Source: Micromonospora zamorensis (GTDB lineage: Bacteria; Actinomycetota; Actinomycetes; Mycobacteriales; Micromonosporaceae). Taken from it: a DNA stretch of 64,000 nt. Each line of letters starts with the position of its first letter. The stretch's first letter is position 1. Where the stretch lies: contig NZ_LT607755.1 of the NCBI RefSeq assembly GCF_900090275.1, positions 5,022,001 through 5,086,000 of the forward strand. The letters are read 5' to 3'. The notes beneath the pieces are model-generated. The model ran no database searches. It was not told the DNA's origin and saw only the letters and a program-made list of their open reading frames with translations. Shown piece after piece: positions 50,536 through 58,614 of this stretch. Both the position numbers and the translations under genes were made by a program.

Positions 50536-50612
50536 TGATCGACTCGGTTTCACGGAAACTGCGGTGTCCGAGCCACCTGGATACCGCGACTTCCGTGAAA
50601 CCGAGTCGATCA
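50536..50612. repeat. Large inverted repeat between the PBP and arginase genes
   Basis: A perfect 22-bp arm TGATCGACTCGGTTTCACGG(AA) at 50536-50557 has its complement at 50591-50612. The 33-base centre contains a second imperfect stem (GCGGTGTCC/GGATACCGC). It lies between convergent stop codons. It could end transcription from both sides, but its length, composite arms and relatively AT-rich arms also fit a dispersed intergenic repeat element. Confidence 0.75.
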
Positions 50613-50637
50613 CGGCCCGGAGGGGCCGCCAGACGGG

Positions 50638-52221
50638 TCAGGCCGTGTCGGCTTTGTGGTGGTCCGAGGGGTTCTGGGCCGGTGCGGAAGGTCGCCGCAG
50701 CAGGCCTGGGCCGGCCGACGCGGGCGGGCCGACCGGCTCCGGTTCGACCAGCTCCCGCTCGACCAGCTCCCGCTCGACCAACTCCCGCTCGACCGGCTCC
50801 CGCTCGAACGTGGCGGCGATGTCCGCTGCGACGCTCGACTGCTCGGAGCGGGCCTGACCGTTGGTGACTGCTGGTTCCGCCTCGGCCACGATGTCGTGCG
50901 GCGTTGCGCCCCCGAAGAAGCGGCCGTCGGAAGAACCAACGCCGGCAGACCCGAAGGCCGAGGATGCGTCGCCGGCAGACCCGACATCGGAGGGTCCGGC
51001 CTCCGCGAGCGACCTGGCGTCGACGGACGGGTTCCACGGGGGAACGTCGGCGTGCGACTCCTCGCCATGAATCGCGCTCGGCAGCGCATCGAGCCGCTCG
51101 GCAGCAACGAGCTGATCGAACCGCTCGCCCCGCTCCAGCCCATCAGGGCGCGCACCACGAACGAGCCCACCGAGCTGGTCGGCACGATCCATCCCGTCGA
51201 GCCGCTGGGAGCGGTCGGGTCGTTCGGTGGTGCCCGGGGTCCGGCCGTTGCCGCGCCGGGGGCCGGGGGTCGGCCGGGCCGAGAGCAGTCGGGGCGGCAC
51301 CGCTTCCGGTGCGCTGACCGGGGCCAGGCCGGCGACCACGGTGTTGACGATCTCGGCAGCGTACGAGCCGTCCGGGTCGTAGTCGGGGTCGAAGACGGTC
51401 AGCTCCACGCCGAGGCAGTGCGGGGTGTCGACCAGGCCGGCGAGCAGGATCTCCAGCTCGGCGAAGGCGATGCCACCCGGGTCGGGAGCGTCCACGGCGG
51501 GCATCACCGCGGGGTCGAGCACGTCCACGTCGATGTGCACCCAGTAGCCCGCGCAGTCGGCGAGCTGCTCGTGCGCCCACTGGGCCGTGCGGGCGGCACC
51601 TTCGGCGCGCAGCGCGGGGACCGGCCGGGTGGTGATCCCGGCGGCCTGGAGGTCGAGCCGGTATTCGTCCTGCGCGCGGATGCCGAGCACCACCACGTCG
51701 ATGTCGCGGAAGTAGGGTCGGCGGCCCTCGAGGGCGGCCAGGTCGGCCTGCCCACGCCCGGTGACGAGGGCAAGGTCCTCACCGGCGGCCGCGCCGACGT
51801 AGGAGGCGTTGCCGGGGTGCCGGAAGTCGGAGTGCCCGTCGACGAAGACCAGCCCGATCCGCCCGCCGACGGCCTCACCGAGGCGGTGCATGGCCAGCGC
51901 CGAGCCGAGCAGCACCGAGCAGTCGCCGCCCAGCACCACCGGGAACTCCCCCCGGTCGATGATCGAGCCGATCCGTTCGGCGAGCGCCAGCGAGTAGTCG
52001 GCGATCTCCCGGGCGTGGCACACGCCGTCGCCGGGCCGCCAGTCGCCCGGGTCGTACCGGGGTGGGGTGATGCAGCCGGCGTCGCGGGCGCGCAGCCGGG
52101 CCAGCAGGTCGTGGTCGCGCAGCGCGCCGGGCGCCTTGCCGCAACCGGGGACCGACGTGGACGTCGGTGGCCGCAGGCCAAGGTTTGTCGGCGCGTCGAG
52201 GACGGCGATCCGGCGCATCAT
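50638..52221 (-). CDS. Arginase/agmatinase-family protein with long disordered C-terminal tail
   Basis: 527 aa (ATG 52221; GGGAG upstream). Residues 1-300 form the ureohydrolase fold: VVLGGDCSVLLG, VFVDGHSDF and HIDVDVLDP carry the binuclear-metal Asp and His ligands. The first ligand, usually His in GGDHS, is Cys here. Residues 300-527 are low-complexity and absent from typical family members (about 300 aa). They include a pentapeptide repeat (VERELVERELVEREL). The enzyme part probably hydrolyses a guanidino compound. The tail's role is unknown. The tail shows no break in frame and ends beside a large inverted repeat. Confidence 0.82.
   Translation of the reverse strand: MMRRIAVLDAPTNLGLRPPTSTSVPGCGKAPGALRDHDLLARLRARDAGCITPPRYDPGDWRPGDGVCHAREIADYSLALAERIGSIIDRGEFPVVLGGDCSVLLGSALAMHRLGEAVGGRIGLVFVDGHSDFRHPGNASYVGAAAGEDLALVTGRGQADLAALEGRRPYFRDIDVVVLGIRAQDEYRLDLQAAGITTRPVPALRAEGAARTAQWAHEQLADCAGYWVHIDVDVLDPAVMPAVDAPDPGGIAFAELEILLAGLVDTPHCLGVELTVFDPDYDPDGSYAAEIVNTVVAGLAPVSAPEAVPPRLLSARPTPGPRRGNGRTPGTTERPDRSQRLDGMDRADQLGGLVRGARPDGLERGERFDQLVAAERLDALPSAIHGEESHADVPPWNPSVDARSLAEAGPSDVGSAGDASSAFGSAGVGSSDGRFFGGATPHDIVAEAEPAVTNGQARSEQSSVAADIAATFEREPVERELVERELVERELVEPEPVGPPASAGPGLLRRPSAPAQNPSDHHKADTA
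50731..50805. repeat. 15-bp tandem repeats in the arginase tail
   Basis: GACCAGCTCCCGCTC and variants are repeated at 50746, 50761, 50776 and 50791, with a weaker copy at 50731. On the coding (-) strand they encode E-R-E-L/P-V pentapeptides, predicting a charged helix. Confidence 0.85.
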
Positions 52222-52287
52222 GAGCTCCCGTCCTCGGTGGTCGGGCGGGCCGGCCGGAACGCCGGCCCGCGCTGGCGTGCTACGAAC

Positions 52288-53211
52288 TCAGAACAGGGCG
52301 CTGGCCAGGGCCCGGCGTGCCGAGGCGACCGCCGGATCGTCCGGGCCGGCGATGGAGAAGAGCGAGACCAGGTGCTGGCGGACGGTCTCGCGGTCCTCGC
52401 CGGCGGTGCGCCGGACCAGACCGACGAGCCGGGCGTACGCCTGCTCGGCCAGGCCGCTGAGCACCTCGATGTCGGCGGCCAGCAGCTGGGCGGCCACGTC
52501 GTCGGGGGCGCTCTCGGCGGCGGCCATGGCGGTGGTGGGGTCTGCGCCGGCCACCCGGCGGGCCACCCCGACCTGGGCCAGCCCCGCGGTGGCCGCGGCG
52601 TCCGCGGGCGCGTCGGCCAGGATCTTCCTGTACGCCTGCTCGGCGGCGTCCAGATCCCCGCTCATCAGCGCGTCGTCCGCCTCGTCGAGGCGGGGGTCCT
52701 CCGGCTCGGCCACGGCCACGCCGCCGGCCTTGAGGACGGCCTGGAGCCACTGCCGAAGCTGCGCCTCGGGCACGACCCCGGAGAAGGCGTCGACGGGCTG
52801 CCCGCCGACGACCGCGTAGACCATGGGAATGCCCTGGACCCGGAACATCTGGGCGATTCGCGGGTTTTCCTGCACGTCGACCCGTGCCAGCACCCAGGTG
52901 CCGTCGCCCTCGGCGTTCAGCCGTTCCAGCACCGGGGCGAACTCGTCGCTCTCCGGGAAGCCGGCGGCGCCGAAGAACACGACGACGGGCATGGCCATCG
53001 ACCGTTCGAGCACGTCGGACTGGATTGTCGCCTCGGTGACGTCCACGATGGCGGTGTTACCGCCTGCGGTGGGCGCGCCCGGGGCGCCGTTGGACGGGCC
53101 GCCCTGCGGGGGCGTGCCGGGGCGGGGACTTGCTGGTGCGGGGCCACGCAGCGTGCTGAGGTCGACCGCGCCGCGGGTGAAGATCGACGAGGTGATCCGT
53201 GGGTCGCTCAT
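52288..53211 (-). CDS. Thioredoxin-fold and TPR protein (CnoX/YbbN-like)
   Basis: 307 aa. A Pro/Gly-rich start of 50 residues is followed by a thioredoxin fold (about 52-160: MPVVVFFGAAGFPESDEFAPVL, VLARVDVQENPRIAQMF, GIPMVYAVVGGQPV) and a C-terminal TPR-like helical region (about 175-307). The CxxC redox motif is replaced by FPES, so it cannot act as a disulfide reductase. This matches the co-chaperone-like YbbN/CnoX family, whose members hold clients for chaperones. The gene lies 66 bases downstream of no same-strand promoter-like element that I can identify; a C-rich stretch precedes it. Confidence 0.85.
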   Translation of the reverse strand: MSDPRITSSIFTRGAVDLSTLRGPAPASPRPGTPPQGGPSNGAPGAPTAGGNTAIVDVTEATIQSDVLERSMAMPVVVFFGAAGFPESDEFAPVLERLNAEGDGTWVLARVDVQENPRIAQMFRVQGIPMVYAVVGGQPVDAFSGVVPEAQLRQWLQAVLKAGGVAVAEPEDPRLDEADDALMSGDLDAAEQAYRKILADAPADAAATAGLAQVGVARRVAGADPTTAMAAAESAPDDVAAQLLAADIEVLSGLAEQAYARLVGLVRRTAGEDRETVRQHLVSLFSIAGPDDPAVASARRALASALF

Positions 53212-53365
53212 GGTTACCTAGTCTCGCACGTGAGCCCCCGATCTCAGCTCACCCGCAACCCCGACGTTGCAACTCTCACGCCCCACCCCCACCCCCGGCG
53301 ATCGGCCATTTCTGCCGCCCGGAAGCGGGCAGCGGATGCGTGATCGACGGGGGTGGTGGTATGGG

Positions 53366-55054
53366 TCAGAAGCGGGCGGGTTCGCGGTAGGTGCCCCATT
53401 CGGCGCGGAGCGCGTCGCAGATCTCCCCCAGGGTCGCTTCGGCGCGGACCGCGTCGAGCATGGCGGGGATCATGTTCTCGTCGGTGCGGCTGGCGTCGAC
53501 CATCCGGGCCACCGCCGCGCGGACAGCCGACTCGTCCCGGGCGCCCTTGCGCTCGGCGAGCACCCGGCGCTGCTCCAGCTCCACCTCGTGCGAGATGCGC
53601 AGGATCTCCAGCTCCTTGGCGACCGTGCCGGTGTGGCAGTTGACCCCGACGATCTTCTTGTCGCCCTTTTCGAGGGCCTGCTGGTAGACGAAGGCCGACT
53701 CGGCGATGTGCCCGGTGAACCAGCCGTCCTCGATGCCGCGCAGGATGCCCGAGGTCATCGGGCCGATCTGGTGCGGCCCGTCCCCGCCGAGCTGCCGGAT
53801 CCGGGCGAAGATCTCCTCCGCCTCGGCCTCGATCTTGTCGGTCAGTGCCTCGACGTACCAGGAGCCGCCGAGCGGGTCGGCCACGTTGACCACACCGGTC
53901 TCCTCCATCAGCACCTGCTGCGTACGCAGGGCGATCTCGGCGGACTCGTCGGTGGGCAGCGCCAGGGTCTCGTCCAGCGCGTTGGTGTGCAACGAGTTGG
54001 TGCCGCCGAGCACCGCCGCGAGGGCCTCGACGGCGGTGCGTACGACGTTGTTGACCGGCTGCTGCGCGGTCAGCGACACACCGGCGGTCTGCGTGTGGAA
54101 TCGCAGCCAGAGGGCCTTCTCGCTGGTCGCGCCGTAGACGTCGCGCAGCCAGCGGGCCCAGATCCGGCGGGCGGCGCGGAACTTGGCGATCTCCTCGAAG
54201 AAGTCGAGGTGCGAGTCGAAGAAGAAGCTCAGCCCGGGCGCGAAGACGTTCACGTCCAGCCCGCGCGAAAGACCCAGCTCCACGTAGCCGAAACCGTCGG
54301 CCAGGGTGTACGCCAGCTCCTGCGCGGCGGTCGAGCCGGCCTCGCGGATGTGGTAGCCGGAGACCGACAGCGGCTTGTAGCGCGGGATCTCGGCGGCGCA
54401 GTATTCCATCAGGTCGCCGATCAGGCGCAGGTGCGGCTCCGGGTCGAAGAGCCACTCCTTCTGCGCGATGTACTCCTTGAAGATGTCGGTCTGCAGTGTG
54501 CCGTCCAGCTTGGACAGGTCGGCGCCCTGCCGCTCGGCGGCGACCAGGTACATGCAGAACACCGGCACGGCCGGGCCGGAGATGGTCATCGAGGTGGTGA
54601 CGTCGGCCAGGTCGATGCCGTCGAAGAGCGCCTGCATGTCGGTGGCGGTGTCGATGGCGACGCCGCAGTGGCCGACCTCGCCGAGCGCCTGCGGGTCGTC
54701 CGAGTCGCGGCCCATCAGCGTCGGCATGTCGAACGCGACCGAGAGGCCTCCGCCGCCGGCGCCGAGGATCATCTTGTAACGCTCGTTGGTCTGCTGGGCG
54801 TTGCCGAAGCCGGCGAACTGCCGGATCGTCCAGGTCCGTCCGCGGTATCCGGTCGGATACAGACCCCGGGTGTACGGATATTCGCCCGGCCAGCCGATCC
54901 GTTCGAAGCCGGGATAGGTGGCGCCCTCCGGCGGCCCGTAGACCGGTTCCACCGGCATGCCGGAAAGCGTGGTGAAGTCGGCGTCCCGCTTGCGCGCGGC
55001 GTCGTAGCGGGCCTGCCAGCGCGCGCGTCCGGCGTCGATCTCGTCGGCGTCCAT
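53366..55054 (-). CDS. icmA: Coenzyme B12-dependent acyl-CoA mutase large subunit, isobutyryl-CoA-mutase-like
   Basis: 562 aa from ATG 55054 (AGGAGGAG upstream). It contains the TIM-barrel catalytic part of the methylmalonyl-CoA mutase family but no C-terminal B12-binding domain. Two substrate-site positions read RQF (Tyr in methylmalonyl-CoA mutase) and IAQKEW (Arg in methylmalonyl-CoA mutase). Phe and Gln are the residues known in the large subunit of isobutyryl-CoA mutase, as are [16 protein letters not shown] and [10 protein letters not shown] separate small B12-binding subunit must be encoded elsewhere. It links butyryl- and isobutyryl-CoA, useful for valine breakdown and polyketide precursors. 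A MeaB-type GTPase gene lies 3.5 kb away. Confidence 0.85.
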   Translation of the reverse strand: MDADEIDAGRARWQARYDAARKRDADFTTLSGMPVEPVYGPPEGATYPGFERIGWPGEYPYTRGLYPTGYRGRTWTIRQFAGFGNAQQTNERYKMILGAGGGGLSVAFDMPTLMGRDSDDPQALGEVGHCGVAIDTATDMQALFDGIDLADVTTSMTISGPAVPVFCMYLVAAERQGADLSKLDGTLQTDIFKEYIAQKEWLFDPEPHLRLIGDLMEYCAAEIPRYKPLSVSGYHIREAGSTAAQELAYTLADGFGYVELGLSRGLDVNVFAPGLSFFFDSHLDFFEEIAKFRAARRIWARWLRDVYGATSEKALWLRFHTQTAGVSLTAQQPVNNVVRTAVEALAAVLGGTNSLHTNALDETLALPTDESAEIALRTQQVLMEETGVVNVADPLGGSWYVEALTDKIEAEAEEIFARIRQLGGDGPHQIGPMTSGILRGIEDGWFTGHIAESAFVYQQALEKGDKKIVGVNCHTGTVAKELEILRISHEVELEQRRVLAERKGARDESAVRAAVARMVDASRTDENMIPAMLDAVRAEATLGEICDALRAEWGTYREPARF

Positions 55055-55218
55055 GAGCAGGGCTCCTCCTCGGTTCCTCGACAGCACGTCGAGTGTAAGG
55101 CCCTCACCTGAACGATCGCTAAGTCACGTCGTACCGACGGGTAACGTGCGCTGGGCCGACTCCGGAGCGGCGGCATCCCGAGTGCGTGGATCGCCGGCGT
55201 CCAACTCTCGCCCGGTTT

Positions 55219-55252
55219 CGGTGCGGCGGTGGCCGTTGCCACCGCCGCACCG
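55219..55252 (-). terminator. Strong hairpin after the 55345 gene
   Basis: A perfect 15-bp stem (55219-55233 with 55238-55252) with a 4-base CGTT loop. The 55055-55344 gap also holds a perfect 14-bp palindrome GACGGACGTCCGTC (55275-55288) and no gene that I can support. Confidence 0.65.
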
Positions 55253-55344
55253 GCACGAGGGACCCCGGTGGCACGACGGACGTCCGTCATTCCCCGACGA
55301 CGGGCACCTGCTGCCCACCGCCACCCGAGGTCACGAGACTGATC

Positions 55345-55602
55345 TCAGTAACGGGTCTTCACGAGGAACTGGTAACCAACCACCACGGTGCCGCTGTTGT
55401 TGTACATCGGCCAGCACTGCTGGGGCGACGTCCACGACGAGACGTACGTCGGGCGGGCCGCCTTGCACGCCGACATCGTCGGGTACATCGGGCTGTTGTA
55501 GTCCGCGAGAGCGGGCGACGCGGTGCCCAGCACGATGCCGCCGGCCAGGGCGGCAGCAGCAATGAGGGTGCGGCGGCGCGGACGACGCAGAATCTTCGGC
55601 AT
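55345..55602 (-). CDS. Small secreted protein of unknown function
   Basis: 85 aa from ATG 55602 (TGGAG upstream). A strongly basic N terminus (RRPRRRT) and hydrophobic core lead to a signal peptidase site SPALA near residue 33; the double arginine could also suit Tat export. The mature part is only about 52 residues, rich in Tyr, Ser and Thr, with two Cys (SACKAARP, PQQCWPMY) that could form one disulfide. I do not recognise a family. It has its own terminator-like hairpin 93 bases downstream. Confidence 0.7.
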   Translation of the reverse strand: MPKILRRPRRRTLIAAAALAGGIVLGTASPALADYNSPMYPTMSACKAARPTYVSSWTSPQQCWPMYNNSGTVVVGYQFLVKTRY

Positions 55603-55680
55603 CTTTACTCCATTCCGGTGGACCCTCCACTGAGGATCTTGACGTCAGGAGCTTAGGGCACCCACCGGAGCGCGCTCAGG

Positions 55681-56094
55681 TCAGACCGTCGGAGCCGAGG
55701 GTGCGCCCATCGCCACGTCGTCGACCCGGATGTTGATCTCGTCAACCCGCAGCCCGTACGCCTCGACCGCCTCGGTCACCCTCGCCCGGACCGCGTCGGT
55801 CACCTCCGGCACCGGACGGCCAGCGTCGATCACGATGACCAGGTTGATCACCGCCGCACCGTTGGTGACGTGCGCCGAGCAGCCGCGCCGGGCGTCGCCC
55901 ACCTGGTCGAGCCCGATCTTGTCGAGCACCGTGTTGAAGAACCGGGCCACGTCGCCGCCCAGCTCGGCCACCCCGGGCACCGCTCGGGCGGCGGCCGCCG
56001 CGATCTTCTCCACCACCTCGTCGGAGACGTGCGTGCTCCCGCCCGCCACCGCGTCCGGGGTCACCGACAGCTCCTGGGTCGCGTCGTCAGCCAT
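55681..56094 (-). CDS. Asp23/Gls24 family envelope stress response protein
   Basis: 137 aa from ATG 56094 (GGGAGAGC upstream). The Asp23 domain covers about residues 20-120: VSDEVVEKIAAAAARAVPGVAEL, a Gly/Ala loop, INLVIVIDAGRPVPEVTDAVRARV, and INIRVDDV near the end. Proteins of this family associate with the membrane and respond to cell-wall or alkaline stress. Actinomycetes usually carry several paralogues. Divergent from lemA with 125 bp between starts. Confidence 0.85.
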   Translation of the reverse strand: MADDATQELSVTPDAVAGGSTHVSDEVVEKIAAAAARAVPGVAELGGDVARFFNTVLDKIGLDQVGDARRGCSAHVTNGAAVINLVIVIDAGRPVPEVTDAVRARVTEAVEAYGLRVDEINIRVDDVAMGAPSAPTV

Positions 56095-56207
56095 GCTCTC
56101 CCACCCACCCGTCGCACCGGCCCCGCGCCGGCGGCGTGGGGGCCGTGCGAGCGTACTAGGGCGGGGTCCGCTGTGGACGCCCGGTCGGTGCGGCACGCCC
56201 CGTTCGC

Positions 56208-56222
56208 TATCTTGCCCAGATG
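56208..56222 (+). promoter_or_regulatory. Leaderless promoter of lemA
   Basis: The -10 element TATCTT (56208-56213) is followed by six bases and then ATG at 56220, so transcription should begin at the A of the start codon. No Shine-Dalgarno is present. The -35 region (TCGGTG, 56185-56190) is weak. Confidence 0.5.
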
Positions 56223-56786
56223 ACATCGATCCTTGCCGCCGGCCTCGTGGGCTCGGCGGTGGTCCTGCTGGTCGCGGTGTGGCTGATCCGGGTCTACAAC
56301 AAGCTGGTCCGCATGCGCAACCAGGTCGATGCGTCCTGGTCCCAGATCGACGTGCAGCTCAAGCGACGGCACGACCTGGTCCCGAACCTTGTCGAAACCG
56401 TCAAGGGATACGCGTCGCACGAGCGCGGCACCCTGGACGCCGTGGTGGCGGCACGCGGTGTGGCGATCGCGCACAGTGGCGGCGACGCGGGGCGGGCCGA
56501 CGCCGAGAACGCGCTGAGCCGGGCTCTGGGTCGTCTCGTCGCACTTGCCGAGGCGTATCCGCAGCTGCGGGCGAGCGAGAATTTCGCGGCGATGCAGAGC
56601 GAGGTGGCCACCACCGAGGACAAGATCGCCTACTCACGGCAGTTCCTGACGTACGCCGTCCAGCAGTACAACACGGCGATCGAGAGCTTCCCCACGAACC
56701 TGGTCGCCGGCATGCTCGGCTTCCATCGGCGTGAGTTGTTCGCCGTGGCCGACTCCGACCGTGCAGTGATCGCGATCGGTTTCTAG
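56220..56786 (+). CDS. lemA: LemA family protein
   Basis: 188 aa. One N-terminal membrane helix (VGSAVVLLVAVWLI) is followed by the helical LemA bundle with VYNKLVRMRNQVDASWSQID, LKRRHDLVPNLVETVKGYA and the C-terminal VQQYNTAIESFPTNLVAGMLGF. LemA proteins have a short outside N terminus and a cytoplasmic helical domain; their function is poorly known. It shares an operon with the large membrane protein at 56790 (3-base gap), the common LemA/DUF2207 pairing. Confidence 0.93.
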   Translation: MTSILAAGLVGSAVVLLVAVWLIRVYNKLVRMRNQVDASWSQIDVQLKRRHDLVPNLVETVKGYASHERGTLDAVVAARGVAIAHSGGDAGRADAENALSRALGRLVALAEAYPQLRASENFAAMQSEVATTEDKIAYSRQFLTYAVQQYNTAIESFPTNLVAGMLGFHRRELFAVADSDRAVIAIGF

Positions 56787-56789
56787 GCC

Positions 56790-58520
56790 GTGCCCGACCT
56801 CCTCCTCGCCGGTGCCGCTCTCGGGCTCTGGCTCCTCGCGTACGCGGCTTGCCGGGTCGCCACCCGCCCAGTGCCGCCTGCCGCCCTACCGGCCACCATG
56901 GATCTCGGCCCGGAGCCGCCCGCCGTGGCGGGCCTGCTGGTCAACGGCGGGTCGACTCACGCGGGCACGGCGGGTTCGACGCTGCTCGACCTGGCCGCGG
57001 CCGGCTACTACGAGCTGCGACAGCCGGACGCCGACCCCTATGGGACCACCATCCATCTCGCCGGGGAGCATCCCGACGAGGGCGGCCTACGGCCGTACGA
57101 ACGGCAGGTGCTGGGGCGGGTTCGCGAGCTCGCCGTCGACGGTGTGGTGCCGCTGACGGCGTTGACCTTCCGGGACGACAACGAGTCCAGGACCTGGAAC
57201 AGCCGGCTGCGCGCCGCCGTGGTCGCCGATGCCCGCGCGGCCGGGCTGTCGCAACGCCGATTCGGGCCGACGATGATGACCGCGCTGTACCTCGGGGCAC
57301 TCGCGGTCGGCGTGGTCTGCGGCCTCGTGGCTGTGCACCGCACCCACCTCCGCTGGACGTTCCTCGTCTCCCTCACCGTCGCCGCTGTGCTCGCGGGCCT
57401 GGTGCAGCGCATCGGCGAGCGCGCCACTCCGGCCGGGTCGGAAGCCACCGCCCGCTGGCTCGGGGTGCGGTCCTGGCTGCGAAACCACCAGCAGTTCGCC
57501 GAGCTGCCGCCGTCGGCGGTGGCGATCTGGGACCGCTACCTCGCGTACGGCGCCGCGCTGGGCGTGACCCAGCAGGCCAGCGACGTCCTCGACCTCAGCG
57601 CCGGTGTCCGGCGCAACCTCTGGTCGACCTACCACGGCGGTTGTCGCAGGATCCGGGTGCGCTATCCGCGAGGACGGCCCTGGTACGGCAGCGGCACCCC
57701 AGCCCTGTTCCTCCAGGCGCTGCTGGTCGTGCTGGCGGGAACGCTCGTGCTGATCGTGGCCGGCCACGCGGGCTGGTACGCGCTGCCGGGTTACGTGCTG
57801 CTCACCGGCGGCGCTTACCTGCTGATCCGCACGCTGGTGGACCGGACGCGGTCCGTGACCATCACCGGCCGGGTGCTCGCGCTCCACCTGCGGCGGGCGC
57901 AGGACAGCCCACGAATGAGCCACCTCGTGATCGACGACGGGACCGCCGACGAGACCACCGCCTGGGCGCTGCCCCACGAGTGGGGCGACCGCTGGCGGCA
58001 GGGCGACGTCGTGACGATCACCGTTCGGCCGTGGAGCCGACGCGTCATCGCGGTCAGCGCGCACGCACCGGCAGACCCGGGCCCCCGGCCGTCGGCCGGA
58101 CCCGACAGCGAACTGACCGGCCCGTTGGTCACCGACGTCTTCGGGGAGGTACGCCATGTGCGGGCCGGGCCGCTTCCGGTGTCCGTCGAGGACGTCGCGC
58201 GGTTCGTCGGTCAACCCGTACGCGTGGAACGCCGCCCGCATCGCGTCGACTTCCGCTCCGAGCTCGACGACTCCACTGTGCTGCGGGCCGCGTGGGCGGA
58301 CGGTACGGCGGGACGGATCGCGTGGCGGGCCAACGCGCGCGGTGTCGCCACCCCGCTGCCGGGCATCGGCGACGAGGCGTACGCCAGCGGCAACCGGGTG
58401 GTGATGCGCGTCGGCGACACCACGCTGGTCCTCACCGCGCTCGGCGGCGGGCGGGTGGGCGCCCCGCACCTTCCGTGGCTGCTCAGCAGGTGTGAACGGG
58501 ACGCCCTCACACGCACCTGA
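56790..58520 (+). CDS. Large membrane protein partner of LemA (DUF2207-like)
   Basis: 576 aa from GTG 56790. A first helix (LLLAGAALGLWLLAYAA) is followed by a soluble winged-helix-like region (STLLDLAAAGYYELRQ, PYERQVLGRV), two helices near 165-210, a middle domain, two more helices near 305-350, and a C-terminal soluble half. PPAVAGLLVNGGST then LLDLAAAGY resembles DUF2207/YciQ proteins found after lemA. The C-terminal 190 residues are not recognisable. Function unknown; the pairing suggests an envelope role. Confidence 0.75.
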   Translation: MPDLLLAGAALGLWLLAYAACRVATRPVPPAALPATMDLGPEPPAVAGLLVNGGSTHAGTAGSTLLDLAAAGYYELRQPDADPYGTTIHLAGEHPDEGGLRPYERQVLGRVRELAVDGVVPLTALTFRDDNESRTWNSRLRAAVVADARAAGLSQRRFGPTMMTALYLGALAVGVVCGLVAVHRTHLRWTFLVSLTVAAVLAGLVQRIGERATPAGSEATARWLGVRSWLRNHQQFAELPPSAVAIWDRYLAYGAALGVTQQASDVLDLSAGVRRNLWSTYHGGCRRIRVRYPRGRPWYGSGTPALFLQALLVVLAGTLVLIVAGHAGWYALPGYVLLTGGAYLLIRTLVDRTRSVTITGRVLALHLRRAQDSPRMSHLVIDDGTADETTAWALPHEWGDRWRQGDVVTITVRPWSRRVIAVSAHAPADPGPRPSAGPDSELTGPLVTDVFGEVRHVRAGPLPVSVEDVARFVGQPVRVERRPHRVDFRSELDDSTVLRAAWADGTAGRIAWRANARGVATPLPGIGDEAYASGNRVVMRVGDTTLVLTALGGGRVGAPHLPWLLSRCERDALTRT

Positions 58521-58614
58521 CTGCCAGCACCTCGCCGGACGTCGCCGGGACGCGACCCGCCGGGTCGTTTCGGCTCAGCAGACCGCGCGAGACGGCGACC
58601 AACGAGCGGGCGGG

